A DNA stretch of 64,000 nt from Pseudarthrobacter polychromogenes (GTDB lineage Bacteria > Actinomycetota > Actinomycetes > Actinomycetales > Micrococcaceae). The position numbers and the translations under genes are program-made. The stretch lies in contig NZ_BMKU01000006.1 in assembly GCF_014644495.1 (NCBI RefSeq), positions 124,001-188,000 of the forward strand, in the 5' to 3' direction. The first letter of the stretch is position 1, and every line of letters begins with the position of its first letter. Under the pieces are notes generated by a model that saw only the letters and a list, made by a program, of their open reading frames with translations, ran no database searches and had not been told where the DNA came from. Shown here piece by piece: positions 44,572 to 54,769 of this stretch.

Positions 44572-45854
44572 ATCCGTTCGTCAACAATCTTCTGGGCGGC
44601 CTCTGCAGCCTGCTCGGGGCTGGTGCCCGAGATGACGGCGGTGGCGCTGGCTTCCACGGCGTTGCGGACATCCAGGTTCTGGAACTGGAACCGCGCGGCC
44701 AGTGCTGTGTTCTTATCCAGCCAGGGACTCAGGCGCTTCAGGTCCGGGTTGGTGTAGTCCACGTCCTTCACGGACACGTGCTGCGCCGTCTCGTTGGCGT
44801 AGTAGGCGGCATTCTCCGGCTCGGAGAGGAAGTCGATCCAGGCAGCCGCTGCGGCCTGGTTCTTGCTGGCCGAGTTAACGCCCAGGATGAAGGTTGCGTT
44901 GTAGACGCCCTCATACTTGGCGTTGCCGTCGGAGGTGTTGGGGAACACCAGCTCGATGGGGAACTGGGCGCCCAGGCCGCGGACGGCGGCAATGTGGTAC
45001 GAGCCGGTGGCAAGCATGGCTGCCTGGCCCTGCGAGAACAGGTTCTGGGCCGGCTCCACAGCGGTGCCGGTGGCGTTGGGCTGGAGGTACGGAACCAGGT
45101 CCTTGTACTGATTGAGCATCTTGATGAACCAGTCGTCCGTGACCTTCAGCTTGCCCTGTTCGATCTGGGCGCACATGTCGTCCACAGGGGCGTTGTTGGC
45201 GATCATGCAGTTGAAGAGCTGGCCGCCGTTTCCAACATCGCCGCCCGGCCAGGAGATGGGGATGACGCCGGAGGACGCCAGCTTCTCGCACATGGCCAGG
45301 AACGAGTCCCAGTCCTTGGGGGCGAGGTCAGCGCCGGCCTTGTCAAACAGGTCCACGTTGGCCATCGGCATGGGGAACACCACCTGGTACGGCAGTCCCA
45401 GCTGGCTCTCTCCGGACTTTCCGGCGGAGAGCAGCCCTTCCTGGTAGTTCGAGACGGCCTTGCTGTCCTTGAGCTCGGTGTAGATGCCGGCCTCGGTGAA
45501 GTTCTTGAACTGGGACCCGCGGAAGGTGGCAAACGCGTCGCCAATGGAGCCGCCGCGCAGCTTCTGCAGGGCCTGGGCGTTGTAGTCGTTGGACGTCGAG
45601 ATGTCCTGCGCCACTTCAACGCCGTTGTGCAGTGCGGCAAAGCGCTTGACCAGCTCGTCGAACACCACCTTGTCCTCACCGCGCCAGTGCGCAAAGGACA
45701 CCTTGCCCGTGATGTCCCCCGTGGCGGGGGCGGCGGGGCCGGTGGCACCGCCGGGCGCCGTGGAACCGCCGGGACCGGCGCATGCTGCCGCGGTGGCGCC
45801 GAAGCCCAGGGCCCCCAGGAGTGCGATGGCCTGCCTGCGTGAAATCTGACTCAC
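44568..45854 (-). CDS. ABC sugar-binding lipoprotein, probable sulfoquinovose receptor
   Basis: 428 residues with a Tat/lipoprotein signal: ISRRQAIALLGALGFGATAA then the lipobox Cys at residue 25. A Gly/Pro linker (GPGGSTAPGGATGPAAP) precedes the type 1 solute-binding fold (VSFAHWRGEDKVVFDELV, then GLPYQVVFPMPMANVDLFD). GTG at 45854 with GAGGAG six bases upstream. Located between the aldolase and the permeases of the sulfoglycolysis operon, it probably captures sulfoquinovose or sulfoquinovosyl glycerol outside the membrane. Confidence 0.9.
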   Translation of the reverse strand: MSQISRRQAIALLGALGFGATAAACAGPGGSTAPGGATGPAAPATGDITGKVSFAHWRGEDKVVFDELVKRFAALHNGVEVAQDISTSNDYNAQALQKLRGGSIGDAFATFRGSQFKNFTEAGIYTELKDSKAVSNYQEGLLSAGKSGESQLGLPYQVVFPMPMANVDLFDKAGADLAPKDWDSFLAMCEKLASSGVIPISWPGGDVGNGGQLFNCMIANNAPVDDMCAQIEQGKLKVTDDWFIKMLNQYKDLVPYLQPNATGTAVEPAQNLFSQGQAAMLATGSYHIAAVRGLGAQFPIELVFPNTSDGNAKYEGVYNATFILGVNSASKNQAAAAAWIDFLSEPENAAYYANETAQHVSVKDVDYTNPDLKRLSPWLDKNTALAARFQFQNLDVRNAVEASATAVISGTSPEQAAEAAQKIVDERI

Positions 45855-45949
45855 AATAATCTCCTCGTTGAGTGTTTTGCTGTGCCTTGCTTGCTTGACT
45901 GCGGAAAGGGGCTTGCCACGGCCCTGACGCTGTGGCGCTCCCGGAGTGG

Positions 45950-46834
45950 TTACGCGTTGGTCCTTTGCGCGGTGACAACGTCGTCCACCACGGCGCAGAG
46001 GCGCTGCAGCCGGCGGACGGCGTCCGTGGACAAGGATTCGACGACGTCGGGCGCACCGATGCAGGAGGCCCAGACCGCGCGTCCGGACAGGAAGCCGCTG
46101 GCACCTTCCAGGCAGGCCCACCGGACTGCATCCGGAAAGACGTCTTCGGGGACGCCGGAGGAGAGCACCACCCAGGGTCCGTCGATGGCGTTGGTGAGCT
46201 CGGCGCACGCGGTGCGGACTTCGGCTTCGGGGGCCTGGCCGTGGAACGGGACTTCAGCCTTGTACAGGTCCGCCCCCAGGCTGCCCAGCTCCCTGGCGGC
46301 TGCGAGGATGCCGGCGTTCCAGTCGAATTCCCCGCCGGCCAGGGGCTTGCGGGAGACGGGCTCGATGATGCTGATGAGACCCGCGGACCGGCAGCTGTCC
46401 ACGAATTCGCGGACCATTTCCACCCTGCCTTCGGCGGGCTCGTCCGGGCGGTACAGCACCAGGAGCTTGAGGGCCTTGACGCCCAGGGCCTTGTATTTGT
46501 GCGGGTCCACGAGGCGGTCGATGGTTACCTCGCCCACCAGCTCGCCGTGCGCGGATTCGAAGTGGTCCGCCGAGGCGATCAGCCCGCAGCTGGGATCCAC
46601 CACGTTGTCCGCAATGGCCTGGTCCAGGGCGAATTGCCGGTCGATGAGGACGCCGGATGCGTAGGGGGTGAGGATTTTGGCGGCCTGCAGCTTGAAGTCC
46701 TGCAGGTCCTGGTCAGTGACGGGCTGGTCGGTGTGTTCGGCGAACATGTTGCGCATGGCTTCGCGCTGGTCGACGGCGAGCATTGCGAAGGCGCCTGACG
46801 GGCGCTGGAGGGGTGAGAGGTCTGTGTGGCTCAT
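45950..46834 (-). CDS. yihT: 6-deoxy-6-sulfofructose-1-phosphate aldolase (YihT-like)
   Basis: 294 residues, class I aldolase. It shares with remembered YihT the blocks SGAFAMLAVDQREAMRNMF, ALKLLVLYR-DE, SIIEPV, GADLYKAEVPFHG (Schiff-base Lys near residue 193), VLSSGVPEDVFPDAVR and GASGFLSGRAVWAS. The reaction splits SFP into DHAP and 3-sulfolactaldehyde. GAAAGAAG precedes the ATG. It lies 16 bases after the kinase gene. LacD-type tagatose-bisphosphate aldolase is the alternative, but the YihT-specific blocks and neighbours favour sulfoglycolysis. Confidence 0.93.
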   Translation of the reverse strand: MSHTDLSPLQRPSGAFAMLAVDQREAMRNMFAEHTDQPVTDQDLQDFKLQAAKILTPYASGVLIDRQFALDQAIADNVVDPSCGLIASADHFESAHGELVGEVTIDRLVDPHKYKALGVKALKLLVLYRPDEPAEGRVEMVREFVDSCRSAGLISIIEPVSRKPLAGGEFDWNAGILAAARELGSLGADLYKAEVPFHGQAPEAEVRTACAELTNAIDGPWVVLSSGVPEDVFPDAVRWACLEGASGFLSGRAVWASCIGAPDVVESLSTDAVRRLQRLCAVVDDVVTAQRTNA

Positions 46835-46850
46835 GGGCTGCTTCTTTCAG

Positions 46851-47765
46851 CTAGGCGGTGTGGTTGGAAGTAAGGACAGGTGTGATGGTCTGGTGCGGGA
46901 TGGCGGAGCGGCCGTCCAGCCCTTCGCAGGATGCGGAGGCGGTGCGGCCAGCGAAGGCTGCCGCGTCAGCCAGGGAAAGGCCGGCGGCGACGGCGGCGAG
47001 CAGGGCGCCGTGGTAGACGTCGCCGGCGCCCAGGGTGGAGACGATCGTGGCTGGGGTTGCGGGCACGTGGAGCGGGTCCGCATTGCCGTCCTTGACCCAG
47101 GCACCGTCAGAGCCGGCGGTGGCGACGACGGCGGAGGCGCCGTCGTCGGCTGCTTTGCCCAGGAGCGCCTCGGGGGAGTGGTGCCCGCCGTACTCCGCGT
47201 GGAGCCGTTCGATGGTTGGGACGTAGAGGGCCACGCCCTGCGGGCTGAAGGACGCGATGGGGTTGCCGGCATCCACGCTGACGTTCAGGCTTCCGGCGCT
47301 GAAGGCCGGAAGGGACGCCACGGCGTTCCAGCCCAGGTGGTCCACGTGGACCCAGGCTGCCGATTCCACCAGTTCATGGAACCGGCTGCCGGCCGGAAAA
47401 CTGACCGGCGGCACGGGCCGGGTGACAATCGCCCGGCTTTCGGATGCCTTGCTGACCACGATCACGCTGGCACCCGTTTTGACGTTGGGATCGCGGATCA
47501 CCGCGGAAGTGTCCACGCCTTCGGCCTGTAGGCCGGCGATGATGCGGTCGCCTTCCTCGTCGGTGCCGAGGACGCCTGCGAAGGCCGTGTTTGCTCCGGC
47601 ACGGGCGGCCGCCACGGCTGCGGTGGCGGCCGGGCCGCCACCCGCCGTCGCGAAGTCCGAAGCGACGGTGCGGCTGTCCGCTGCGGGGTAATCCTCCACC
47701 AAAGCGATGGAGTCAAGCGTGGCGCAGCCTACGAAGAGCAGGGTTCCAGTTGACGGTTGGGGCAC
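46851..47765 (-). CDS. yihV: 6-deoxy-6-sulfofructose kinase (YihV-like, PfkB family)
   Basis: 304-residue sugar kinase. FVGCATLDSIALVEDYPA, ATAGGGPAATAAVAAARAG and the catalytic loop LGAGDVYHGALLAAVAAG (Asp near residue 247) follow YihV closely. It phosphorylates SF at C1 with ATP. The GTG at 47765 is preferred: GAGG lies six bases before it, and an ATG at 47810 would fall upstream of the predicted -10 box (47802-47807). First gene of the operon that runs to the isomerase. Confidence 0.9.
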   Translation of the reverse strand: MPQPSTGTLLFVGCATLDSIALVEDYPAADSRTVASDFATAGGGPAATAAVAAARAGANTAFAGVLGTDEEGDRIIAGLQAEGVDTSAVIRDPNVKTGASVIVVSKASESRAIVTRPVPPVSFPAGSRFHELVESAAWVHVDHLGWNAVASLPAFSAGSLNVSVDAGNPIASFSPQGVALYVPTIERLHAEYGGHHSPEALLGKAADDGASAVVATAGSDGAWVKDGNADPLHVPATPATIVSTLGAGDVYHGALLAAVAAGLSLADAAAFAGRTASASCEGLDGRSAIPHQTITPVLTSNHTA

Positions 47766-47801
47766 GTTCCACCTCGTTGTAGTTCCGGCTGGTACTGAAG
47801 A

Positions 47802-47816
47802 AATATACACACGCTA

Positions 47817-47830
<14 letters not shown>
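47802..47830 (-). promoter_or_regulatory. Promoter of the sulfoglycolysis operon
   Basis: Minus-strand TTGTTA (47825-47830), 17-nt spacer, TATATT (47802-47807). The -35 lies inside the operator repeat. The start of transcription would be near 47795. Confidence 0.65.
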
Positions 47831-49050
<1,220 letters not shown>

Positions 49051-49059
49051 GTAAGTTGG

Positions 49060-49075
49060 TGTTGGAAAAGCAACA
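49060..49075. promoter_or_regulatory. DeoR-type operator, copy 2 (before the DeoR gene)
   Basis: TGTTG-GAAAAG-CAACA, followed by CTT, ten bases after the oxidoreductase stop and 45 before the DeoR start. Extended arms GTGTTG and CAACAC match. Confidence 0.7.
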
Positions 49076-49120
49076 CTTCGCTGGCTTGCGGGCCGGCGAA
49101 TGGGGCGGGAAGAAGGGGAT

Positions 49121-49903
49121 ATGAGCACCGCACGTGAAGAGGCGCCGCTGACGCCCCGCCAGCGCACCATCCTGGAGGAACTTGGCCGGCGCGGGTTTAT
49201 TTCCACTACGGACCTGGCCGAGACTTTTGCGGTATCGGACATGACCGTGCGCCGGGACACCCGGGTACTGTCCAAACTGGGCCTGGTCAGGGTGGTCCAC
49301 GGCGGGGTCAGCGCCATCCAGGGCCAAGGCCAGAACGCGGACTTCGCCGCCCGCGTGCGGGAGGATTCCGACGCGAAGCTCCGGGTGGCCCGTGCCTGCA
49401 TCTCCATGATTGGGGAACGCGATGCCATCATCCTGGACGCCGGCACCACCACGTACCAGATCGCCCAGGAGCTGCCCAGCTCTTTTACGGGCACCATCAT
49501 CACGCACTCCGCACCGGCCATCCAGCGCTGCCTGCAGTTGACCGCTGCCCGGACCATCTGCCTGGGCGGTGAACTGCTCCTGGACAGCCAGGCATTCAAC
49601 GGTCCCATGACTGTCAGCGCCGCGGCGGGCCTCCGCGCCAAAACGGCCTTCATTGGCGTGAGCGGAATCCACGACGAAGCGTTTTACATTGAGCGGGACG
49701 TGGAGCGCGCCACTAAGATCGCCCTCATGAACTCTGCGGAACAGGTGGTAGTGGTGGCAACACACCAGAAGATGCTGCGGTACGCGCTGGCCAGGCTGGC
49801 CGCCTTTGACGCGGCCGACGTGCTGGTGACGGATGCGCCCCCGCCGCGGGAAATCGAGACGGCGCTGCGTGCCGCGGACGTCAAGCTCGTGGTGGCCGCG
49901 TGA
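49121..49903 (+). CDS. DeoR/GlpR family transcriptional regulator of the sulfoglycolysis locus
   Basis: 260 residues. N-terminal HTH with TPRQRTILEELGRRGFIS and TVRRDTRVLSKLGLVRVVHG, then the sugar-phosphate-binding DeoRC domain (ILDAGTTTYQIAQELP, FIGVSGIHDEAFYIER). E. coli regulates its SQ genes with the DeoR protein YihW/CsqR, and this is probably the counterpart; sulfofructose or SFP may be the inducer. The ATG at 49121 with AAGGGG is preferred over an in-frame ATG at 49100. An operator-like repeat precedes it, so autoregulation is likely. Confidence 0.88.
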   Translation: MSTAREEAPLTPRQRTILEELGRRGFISTTDLAETFAVSDMTVRRDTRVLSKLGLVRVVHGGVSAIQGQGQNADFAARVREDSDAKLRVARACISMIGERDAIILDAGTTTYQIAQELPSSFTGTIITHSAPAIQRCLQLTAARTICLGGELLLDSQAFNGPMTVSAAAGLRAKTAFIGVSGIHDEAFYIERDVERATKIALMNSAEQVVVVATHQKMLRYALARLAAFDAADVLVTDAPPPREIETALRAADVKLVVAA

Positions 49904-50829
49904 GGGCGCCGCTGCAGGTTTCCCTGCCCGACCAGAAACTGCTGGACGCGCTCGCGCCGGCTTCCGGCGTCGAGTTTTATGTGTGGGACTTTTCCGGGTC
50001 CGCCCCCGCTGAACGGCTGGACATTGTGGTGCCGCCGTATATGCGCGGGCCGGAGGTGCTGGCCGCGCTGGAGTCCGTGGAGATCGGCCTGGTCCAGAGC
50101 CAGTCCATAGGGTACGACGGCGTGGCGGACGTGCTGCCCGCGGGTTGCGTTTTCGCCAACGCGGCAGGGGTCCATGAAACGTCGACGGCGGAACTCGCCC
50201 TGGGCATGATGATCGCCAGCCAGCGCGGCATGGACGACTTCGCGCGCAACCAGGCCAGCGGCACGTGGGACAACAGCCAGCGGCCCAGCCTTGCGGACCG
50301 GCGGGTGCTGCTGGTGGGTTACGGGGGAGTGGGCAAGGCCATCGAGGCCCGGCTTCTGCCCTTCGAAACGAAGGTGACCCGGATGGCGAGCCGTGAACGC
50401 GAGGATCCCAGCGGGAAGATCTTCGGCATCGACTCCTTGTATGAGCAGCTGCCGCTGCACGACATCGCGGTGGTCAGCGTGCCCCTCAGTGAGCAGACCC
50501 GCCAGCTGGTGGACGCGAAGTTCCTGGCCGCGATGCCGGACGGGGCGCTGCTGGTCAACGTGGCCCGCGGCGCCGTGGCGGACACGGATGCGCTGCTGGC
50601 CGAGGCGTCCTCGGGCCGGTTGCGTGCCGCTGTTGATGTGACGGACCCCGAACCGCTGCCCGCGGACCACCCCCTGTGGACCACGCCCGGCGTGCTGATC
50701 ACCCCGCACGTGGGCGGGGCCAGTTCGGCGATGTTCCCGCGGATGGTCCGGCTGGTCCAGCAGCAGATTGGATTGATGCTGGAGGGCAAGGAGCCGGTGA
50801 ACGTGGTGTTGGGCGGCGCTGCCGGGTAG
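49900..50829 (+). CDS. D-isomer-specific 2-hydroxyacid dehydrogenase
   Basis: 309 residues. NAD-binding block [20 protein letters not shown], catalytic Arg in [15 protein letters not shown] and the Glu-His pair in [16 protein letters not shown] and TPHVGGAS. The GTG overlaps the DeoR stop by four bases (GTGA), so it belongs to the same transcript. Acting on sulfolactate is a tempting link, but nothing in the sequence decides it; glyoxylate or hydroxypyruvate reduction is the common function. The N-terminal substrate domain is rather short. Confidence 0.85.
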   Translation: MRAPLQVSLPDQKLLDALAPASGVEFYVWDFSGSAPAERLDIVVPPYMRGPEVLAALESVEIGLVQSQSIGYDGVADVLPAGCVFANAAGVHETSTAELALGMMIASQRGMDDFARNQASGTWDNSQRPSLADRRVLLVGYGGVGKAIEARLLPFETKVTRMASREREDPSGKIFGIDSLYEQLPLHDIAVVSVPLSEQTRQLVDAKFLAAMPDGALLVNVARGAVADTDALLAEASSGRLRAAVDVTDPEPLPADHPLWTTPGVLITPHVGGASSAMFPRMVRLVQQQIGLMLEGKEPVNVVLGGAAG

Positions 50830-50911
50830 GGTCATTTGCCCGAATCTGGGCGTTGTCCACATAGGGTCTGGGCAGCCTCTGATTGTCAGGGGTCGCTGGA
50901 AGACTGTGGTT

Positions 50912-52333
50912 ATGGATGGCACCGTTCAGGACTTGATTAGCCGGGTTCGGTGTTTGCCCGTGTCCTCGGACAGTGCCGGGCTGATTGATCAGTTGCGGGG
51001 CCTGGAGGAGCTGAAGGCGGCCACTGCGGCTGCGCAGGCGAAAGTTGCTGTGGCGTTCGATCTTGCCCAGCGCCGCGAGCAGGCCAAGGCCGGGATACCG
51101 GTTGCGGAGCAGGGGCAGGGCGTAGCGGCGCAGGTTGCGCTGGCCCGGGGTGAGTCGCCGTCCCGGGGCGGCAGGCTGCTCGGGCTGGCCAAGGCGCTGG
51201 TGGCGGAGATGCCGCGTACCCTGGCTGCGCTGGATGCTGGCCGGCTGAATGAGTGGCGGGCCACGCTGGTGGTCAGGGAGACGGCGTGCCTGGGCGCGGC
51301 GGACCGGTGCGCTGTTGATGAGGAGCTTGCCGCTGATACGGGTACTTTTGCTGGGGCCGGGGACCGGGCGGTGGTGGCTGCGGCGCGGGCGGCGGCGTAC
51401 CGTCGGGATCCGCGTTCGGTGACGCAGCGGGCTGCCCGTGCTGCCGGGGAGCGGTGTGTGAGCCTGCGTCCGGCCCCGGACACCATGGCGCGTCTGACGG
51501 CGCTGCTGCCGGTCGCGGAGGGTGTGGCGGCTTATGCGGCGCTGAGCGCACATGCCGACACTTTGCGCGCCGGCGGTGATGGCCGTTCCCGGGGACAGAT
51601 CATGGCCGACACCCTGGTGGAGCGGACCACCGGCACCCCGGGCGGTGTCAGTGGGGTGGAAATCCAGCTGGTGATGACCGACAGGACCTTGTTTCAGGGT
51701 GATTCTGAACCGGCACGCCTTCCCGGTTACGGGATTGTCCCGGCCGGCTGGGCCCGCGGCCTGGTCACCAGCGGTGGCAAGGGCGGCAAAGCCAGGAGTC
51801 CGGGATCAGCTGCCGGCGGCAGGGAGCCTGCGCTGGATGGACCGGAAAGTCCGGGCAGCAGGACGCCCGCCGCCGGCGCCTGCCAGCCCGCAGCCGAAGT
51901 GCTTGAGACCGAGCCCGGAAAGCAGGATTTCATGGTGTGGCTGCGGCGGCTGTACGTGGCCCCCGGGGCGGGGGACCTGGTGGGGATGGATTCGCGGGCG
52001 CGGTTGTTCCCGTCAGGGTTGCGCCGCTTTATCCAGGCCCGTGATGACACCTGCCGCGCGCCCTATTGTGATGCGCCCATCCGGCATCACGACCACGTGG
52101 TGGCCTGGCATGCCGGCGGAGCCACCAGCCTCGGCAACGCGGCCGGGCTCTGCGAGGCCTGCAACCATACAAAGGAAAACCACGGCTGGACAACCGTCCC
52201 CCGGCCGGGTTCCAGGCACACCATCGAATACCGGACGCCCACCGGACACACCTCCCACTCAACGGCACCCCCACCCCCCGGAAGCCCGGTGGCTGGTCAG
52301 TTGGTGCGTGCCACGAAGCTGGTTCGAACTTAG
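50912..52333 (+). CDS. DUF222 / HNH endonuclease protein (13E12-type)
   Basis: 473 residues. The DUF222 helical region covers most of the first 300 residues ([40 protein letters not shown]), and the HNH nuclease is [20 protein letters not shown] then [11 protein letters not shown] (about 380-420). These proteins are repeated many times in actinobacterial chromosomes and sometimes move with introns or mobile segments; function is unknown. A Ser/Pro/Gly-rich insert (about 290-335) separates the domains. Base composition is like the neighbours. The ATG at 50912 has GGAAGA eight bases upstream. Its stop overlaps the LysR-type gene convergently by four bases. Confidence 0.9.
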   Translation: MDGTVQDLISRVRCLPVSSDSAGLIDQLRGLEELKAATAAAQAKVAVAFDLAQRREQAKAGIPVAEQGQGVAAQVALARGESPSRGGRLLGLAKALVAEMPRTLAALDAGRLNEWRATLVVRETACLGAADRCAVDEELAADTGTFAGAGDRAVVAAARAAAYRRDPRSVTQRAARAAGERCVSLRPAPDTMARLTALLPVAEGVAAYAALSAHADTLRAGGDGRSRGQIMADTLVERTTGTPGGVSGVEIQLVMTDRTLFQGDSEPARLPGYGIVPAGWARGLVTSGGKGGKARSPGSAAGGREPALDGPESPGSRTPAAGACQPAAEVLETEPGKQDFMVWLRRLYVAPGAGDLVGMDSRARLFPSGLRRFIQARDDTCRAPYCDAPIRHHDHVVAWHAGGATSLGNAAGLCEACNHTKENHGWTTVPRPGSRHTIEYRTPTGHTSHSTAPPPPGSPVAGQLVRATKLVRT

Positions 52334-53217
52334 CTACCCGGGTGTGCGCCGCGCAGTTTTTGGCGGCTGGCCTTGCGGACGGCCTTGGTGACGCGGACGA
52401 GCCGTGGTGAGTCCAGGGTCCAGGTCTGCCAGTAAAGGGCCACGTCATGGTGCTCGCGTTCCTTCAGTACTACCAGGGAGCCGTCGGCGAGGTCCGTTCC
52501 CAGCTGCAACTCGGGAATCATGCCCCAACCCAGGCCTGCCCTCAAACCTGCAAGGAATCCCTCGGATGAAGGGATGAAATGTGTTGGCGGCGCCTGCTGT
52601 ACGCCGCGGGCCTTGAGCTGCAGTTGCTGCAGGTTGTCCTTGGCATTGAACTGGAGCATGGGCATGCTCTGCCAGTCCACACCGTTGCCGGCTTTGAAGC
52701 GCTTGCGCAGCCCCGGGGTGGACACTGGCAGGTACCGCATATCGCCAAGCCGTTCCACCCGGCAGCCGTTGACCGGTGTGGGGTCGGAGGTGATCGCCCC
52801 GAGAACGTCTCCGCGGCGCAGGAGTTGGCTGCTGTGGTCCTGGTCCTCCACATGCAGGTCCAGGGTGGTCTCCGCCCACGTGCTGGCCTCGTGAAGTACG
52901 TCCACGAACCATGTGGCCAGGGAGTCGGCGTTGACGGCAACGGGGGTCACTGCCCGGGAAGAGACGCCGTTTCCCAGTGACTCCCAGGTTTCTGCCTCGA
53001 GGACCTGCACTTGGCGGGACATACGCAGCAGGACCGATCCAGCTTCCGTGGGAGTACATGGCACGCTACGGCGGACAACCACCAGCCCCACCGATTTTTC
53101 CAGTGCCCTGATGCGCTGGCTGACGGCGGAGGGACTGATTCCCAACAAATCGGCCGCAGCCTCGAAAGTTCCCTCGTCCACAATCGCTGCCAGGGCCCGG
53201 AGATGCTCGAAGTTCAT
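52330..53217 (-). CDS. lysG: LysR family regulator (LysG/ArgP type)
   Basis: 295 residues. [23 protein letters not shown] and [20 protein letters not shown] (1-45), then the ligand-binding domain with LSRQ-type effector contacts ([17 protein letters not shown]). LysG/ArgP proteins sense lysine or arginine and activate the divergent LysE/ArgO exporter, which is exactly the arrangement here (70 bases between starts). The start is leaderless: TAGAAT ends six bases before ATG. Confidence 0.88.
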   Translation of the reverse strand: MNFEHLRALAAIVDEGTFEAAADLLGISPSAVSQRIRALEKSVGLVVVRRSVPCTPTEAGSVLLRMSRQVQVLEAETWESLGNGVSSRAVTPVAVNADSLATWFVDVLHEASTWAETTLDLHVEDQDHSSQLLRRGDVLGAITSDPTPVNGCRVERLGDMRYLPVSTPGLRKRFKAGNGVDWQSMPMLQFNAKDNLQQLQLKARGVQQAPPTHFIPSSEGFLAGLRAGLGWGMIPELQLGTDLADGSLVVLKEREHHDVALYWQTWTLDSPRLVRVTKAVRKASRQKLRGAHPGS

Positions 53218-53223
53218 GAAGTT

Positions 53224-53244
53224 ATTCTAATGGAACTGTAGAAT
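53224..53244. promoter_or_regulatory. Inverted repeat overlapping the lysG -10, candidate LysG site
   Basis: ATTCTA (53224-53229), nine bases, TAGAAT (53239-53244). The left arm read on the minus strand is the lysG -10 TAGAAT, followed by AACTTC and ATG. It fits the T-N11-A logic of LysR binding sites, but was not tested. Confidence 0.55.
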
Positions 53245-53275
53245 CTATCGTTTGTCTTCATATGAGCGATCGGGC

Positions 53276-53281
53276 TACGGT
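53276..53281 (+). promoter_or_regulatory. -10 element, leaderless start of lysE
   Basis: TACGGT, then CTAGGC, then ATG at 53288. A TTGTCT -35 lies 18 bases upstream (53252-53257). Confidence 0.5.
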
Positions 53282-53287
53282 CTAGGC

Positions 53288-53884
53288 ATGTGGAGCATTT
53301 GGAGTACCGGGCTGATGACAGGCCTGGCGTTGATCATCGCCATCGGCGCCCAGAATGCGTTTGTGCTGCGGCAGGGAATCCGCCGTGAACACGTGGGTGT
53401 GGTGGTGGCGCTCTGCATGCTCAGCGATGCGTTGCTGATCCTCGGCGGCACGGCGGGGATCGGTGCTTTGGTGTCCAGGTTTCCGTTGGCACTGGACGTG
53501 CTGAGGTGGGGCGGCGCTGCCTACCTGGCATGGTGGGCGGTGCGGTCATTCAGGTCCGCACTCAAGCCTTCAACCCTGACGGCTGAGGCGCCACGGTCCA
53601 AGGGATCGGTCATCGCCACCACCTTGGCGTTGACCTACCTGAATCCCCATGTGTACCTGGACACCGTGGTGCTGCTGGGCGGCCTGGCCAACCAGCACGG
53701 TCCGGACGCGCGATGGGTCTTCGCGGCCGGGGCCGTGGTGGGAAGCGCCCTCTGGTTCTCCGCCTTGGGATATGGAGCCCGAAAGCTTTCCGGGGTGCTC
53801 AGCAGCCCGCGGACATGGCGGATTGTGGACCTGGCCATCGGTGTTGTGATGCTGGCGCTGGCCGTAACACTTGTTCTCGGCTGA
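53288..53884 (+). CDS. lysE: LysE family amino-acid exporter
   Basis: 198 residues, six helices. GLALIIAIGAQNAFVLRQGI is the LysE N-terminal signature (G-x-G-AQNAFVLRQG), and the middle block LTYLNPHVYLDTVVLLGGLA is typical of the lysine/arginine exporter branch. It exports L-lysine or L-arginine under control of the divergent LysG. The ATG at 53288 is preferred to an in-frame one at 53252 because of the leaderless promoter and family length. Confidence 0.92.
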   Translation: MWSIWSTGLMTGLALIIAIGAQNAFVLRQGIRREHVGVVVALCMLSDALLILGGTAGIGALVSRFPLALDVLRWGGAAYLAWWAVRSFRSALKPSTLTAEAPRSKGSVIATTLALTYLNPHVYLDTVVLLGGLANQHGPDARWVFAAGAVVGSALWFSALGYGARKLSGVLSSPRTWRIVDLAIGVVMLALAVTLVLG

Positions 53885-53905
53885 CATCAGCCGTGCCACA
53901 CAGCG

Positions 53906-54769
53906 CTACCGCCTGAATTCGATACGTACCGAGTTGTCGTCCGGGAGCACGATGACCGTTCCGTCCCGCGGTGTCCAGCCGTCGTGCAGGAAGAAGAAAC
54001 GTCCGCCGCTGAGCACCAGCAGGCGGAGGCCGTCGTACCGGTAGAGCGCTGCGTCCCCGGTTCCCACCTGGACCTCCGTGACCGCAGCCGAACCGATGCC
54101 CAGCGGTTTGGGCGAATAAACCTCCGCCCGGGGCATGTACTGGACCCCCTGCTCGAAGTTCAAGGCGAGCCGCCGGCCCACCGCCTGGGCGTAGTCGGCC
54201 GTGCCCCAGAAGAGCAGCAGCGTCACGATGCTGAGGATCAGCGTGGTTTCCACCGCCCGCTGCTCGGAGCTGAGGGTTGGTGATGTACGGTCCCGGCCCA
54301 GCCGGCGCAGGCGCATGCACCAGGTGGCCACCAGGACGCCTAACGCCATCAGATACGGAGTGAACAGCGCTGTCCGGGCGGGTTCCACAACCGCCAGGAC
54401 CAGGCTGACGCCCACGAGGAGTCCGCTGAGCAGGGCTGTTATGCCGGCGGCCTTCAGGATGACGGCCCGGCCGCGGTCCTCTTCGATGCGGCGGCGCAGC
54501 CAGCGGTCCAGGGCCAGCCAGACGACGCTGGCCGCCAGGATGCAGACGAGCGGCAGGAACAGCGCGTTGATGCTGATCAGGATGTAGTCCTGCACTGCAT
54601 ACCCGAACAGGCTGACGTTCAGGCCCATCTGTGCCGCCTGCGCCTCGGCGCGGGCCCAGCCGAAGTAGAACAGCAGGGCCGTGGCCACCGTGACCGGGGG
54701 GCCGATGGCCGAAATGACACCCAGGGCACGGGACCAGGAGGAACGTTCGTCCCCGCCGGCCTCCGTCAT
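53906..54769 (-). CDS. Membrane protein of unknown function, 287 aa
   Basis: Five hydrophobic segments, including ALGVISAIGPPVTVATALLF near the start, and a soluble C-terminal domain of about 100 residues (from LNFEQGVQYMPRAEVYSP). No catalytic motif is visible. The ATG overlaps the end of the upstream lipoprotein gene (ATGA), so the two proteins are made together and may form a complex, with the soluble domain on the outside. No family recognised. Confidence 0.7.
   Translation of the reverse strand: MTEAGGDERSSWSRALGVISAIGPPVTVATALLFYFGWARAEAQAAQMGLNVSLFGYAVQDYILISINALFLPLVCILAASVVWLALDRWLRRRIEEDRGRAVILKAAGITALLSGLLVGVSLVLAVVEPARTALFTPYLMALGVLVATWCMRLRRLGRDRTSPTLSSEQRAVETTLILSIVTLLLFWGTADYAQAVGRRLALNFEQGVQYMPRAEVYSPKPLGIGSAAVTEVQVGTGDAALYRYDGLRLLVLSGGRFFFLHDGWTPRDGTVIVLPDDNSVRIEFRR

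Noticed and set aside
50912..52333. Mobile element or homing endonuclease insertion.
   Set aside because: The DUF222/HNH protein is common in these genomes; no flanking repeats, integrase or split host gene are seen.
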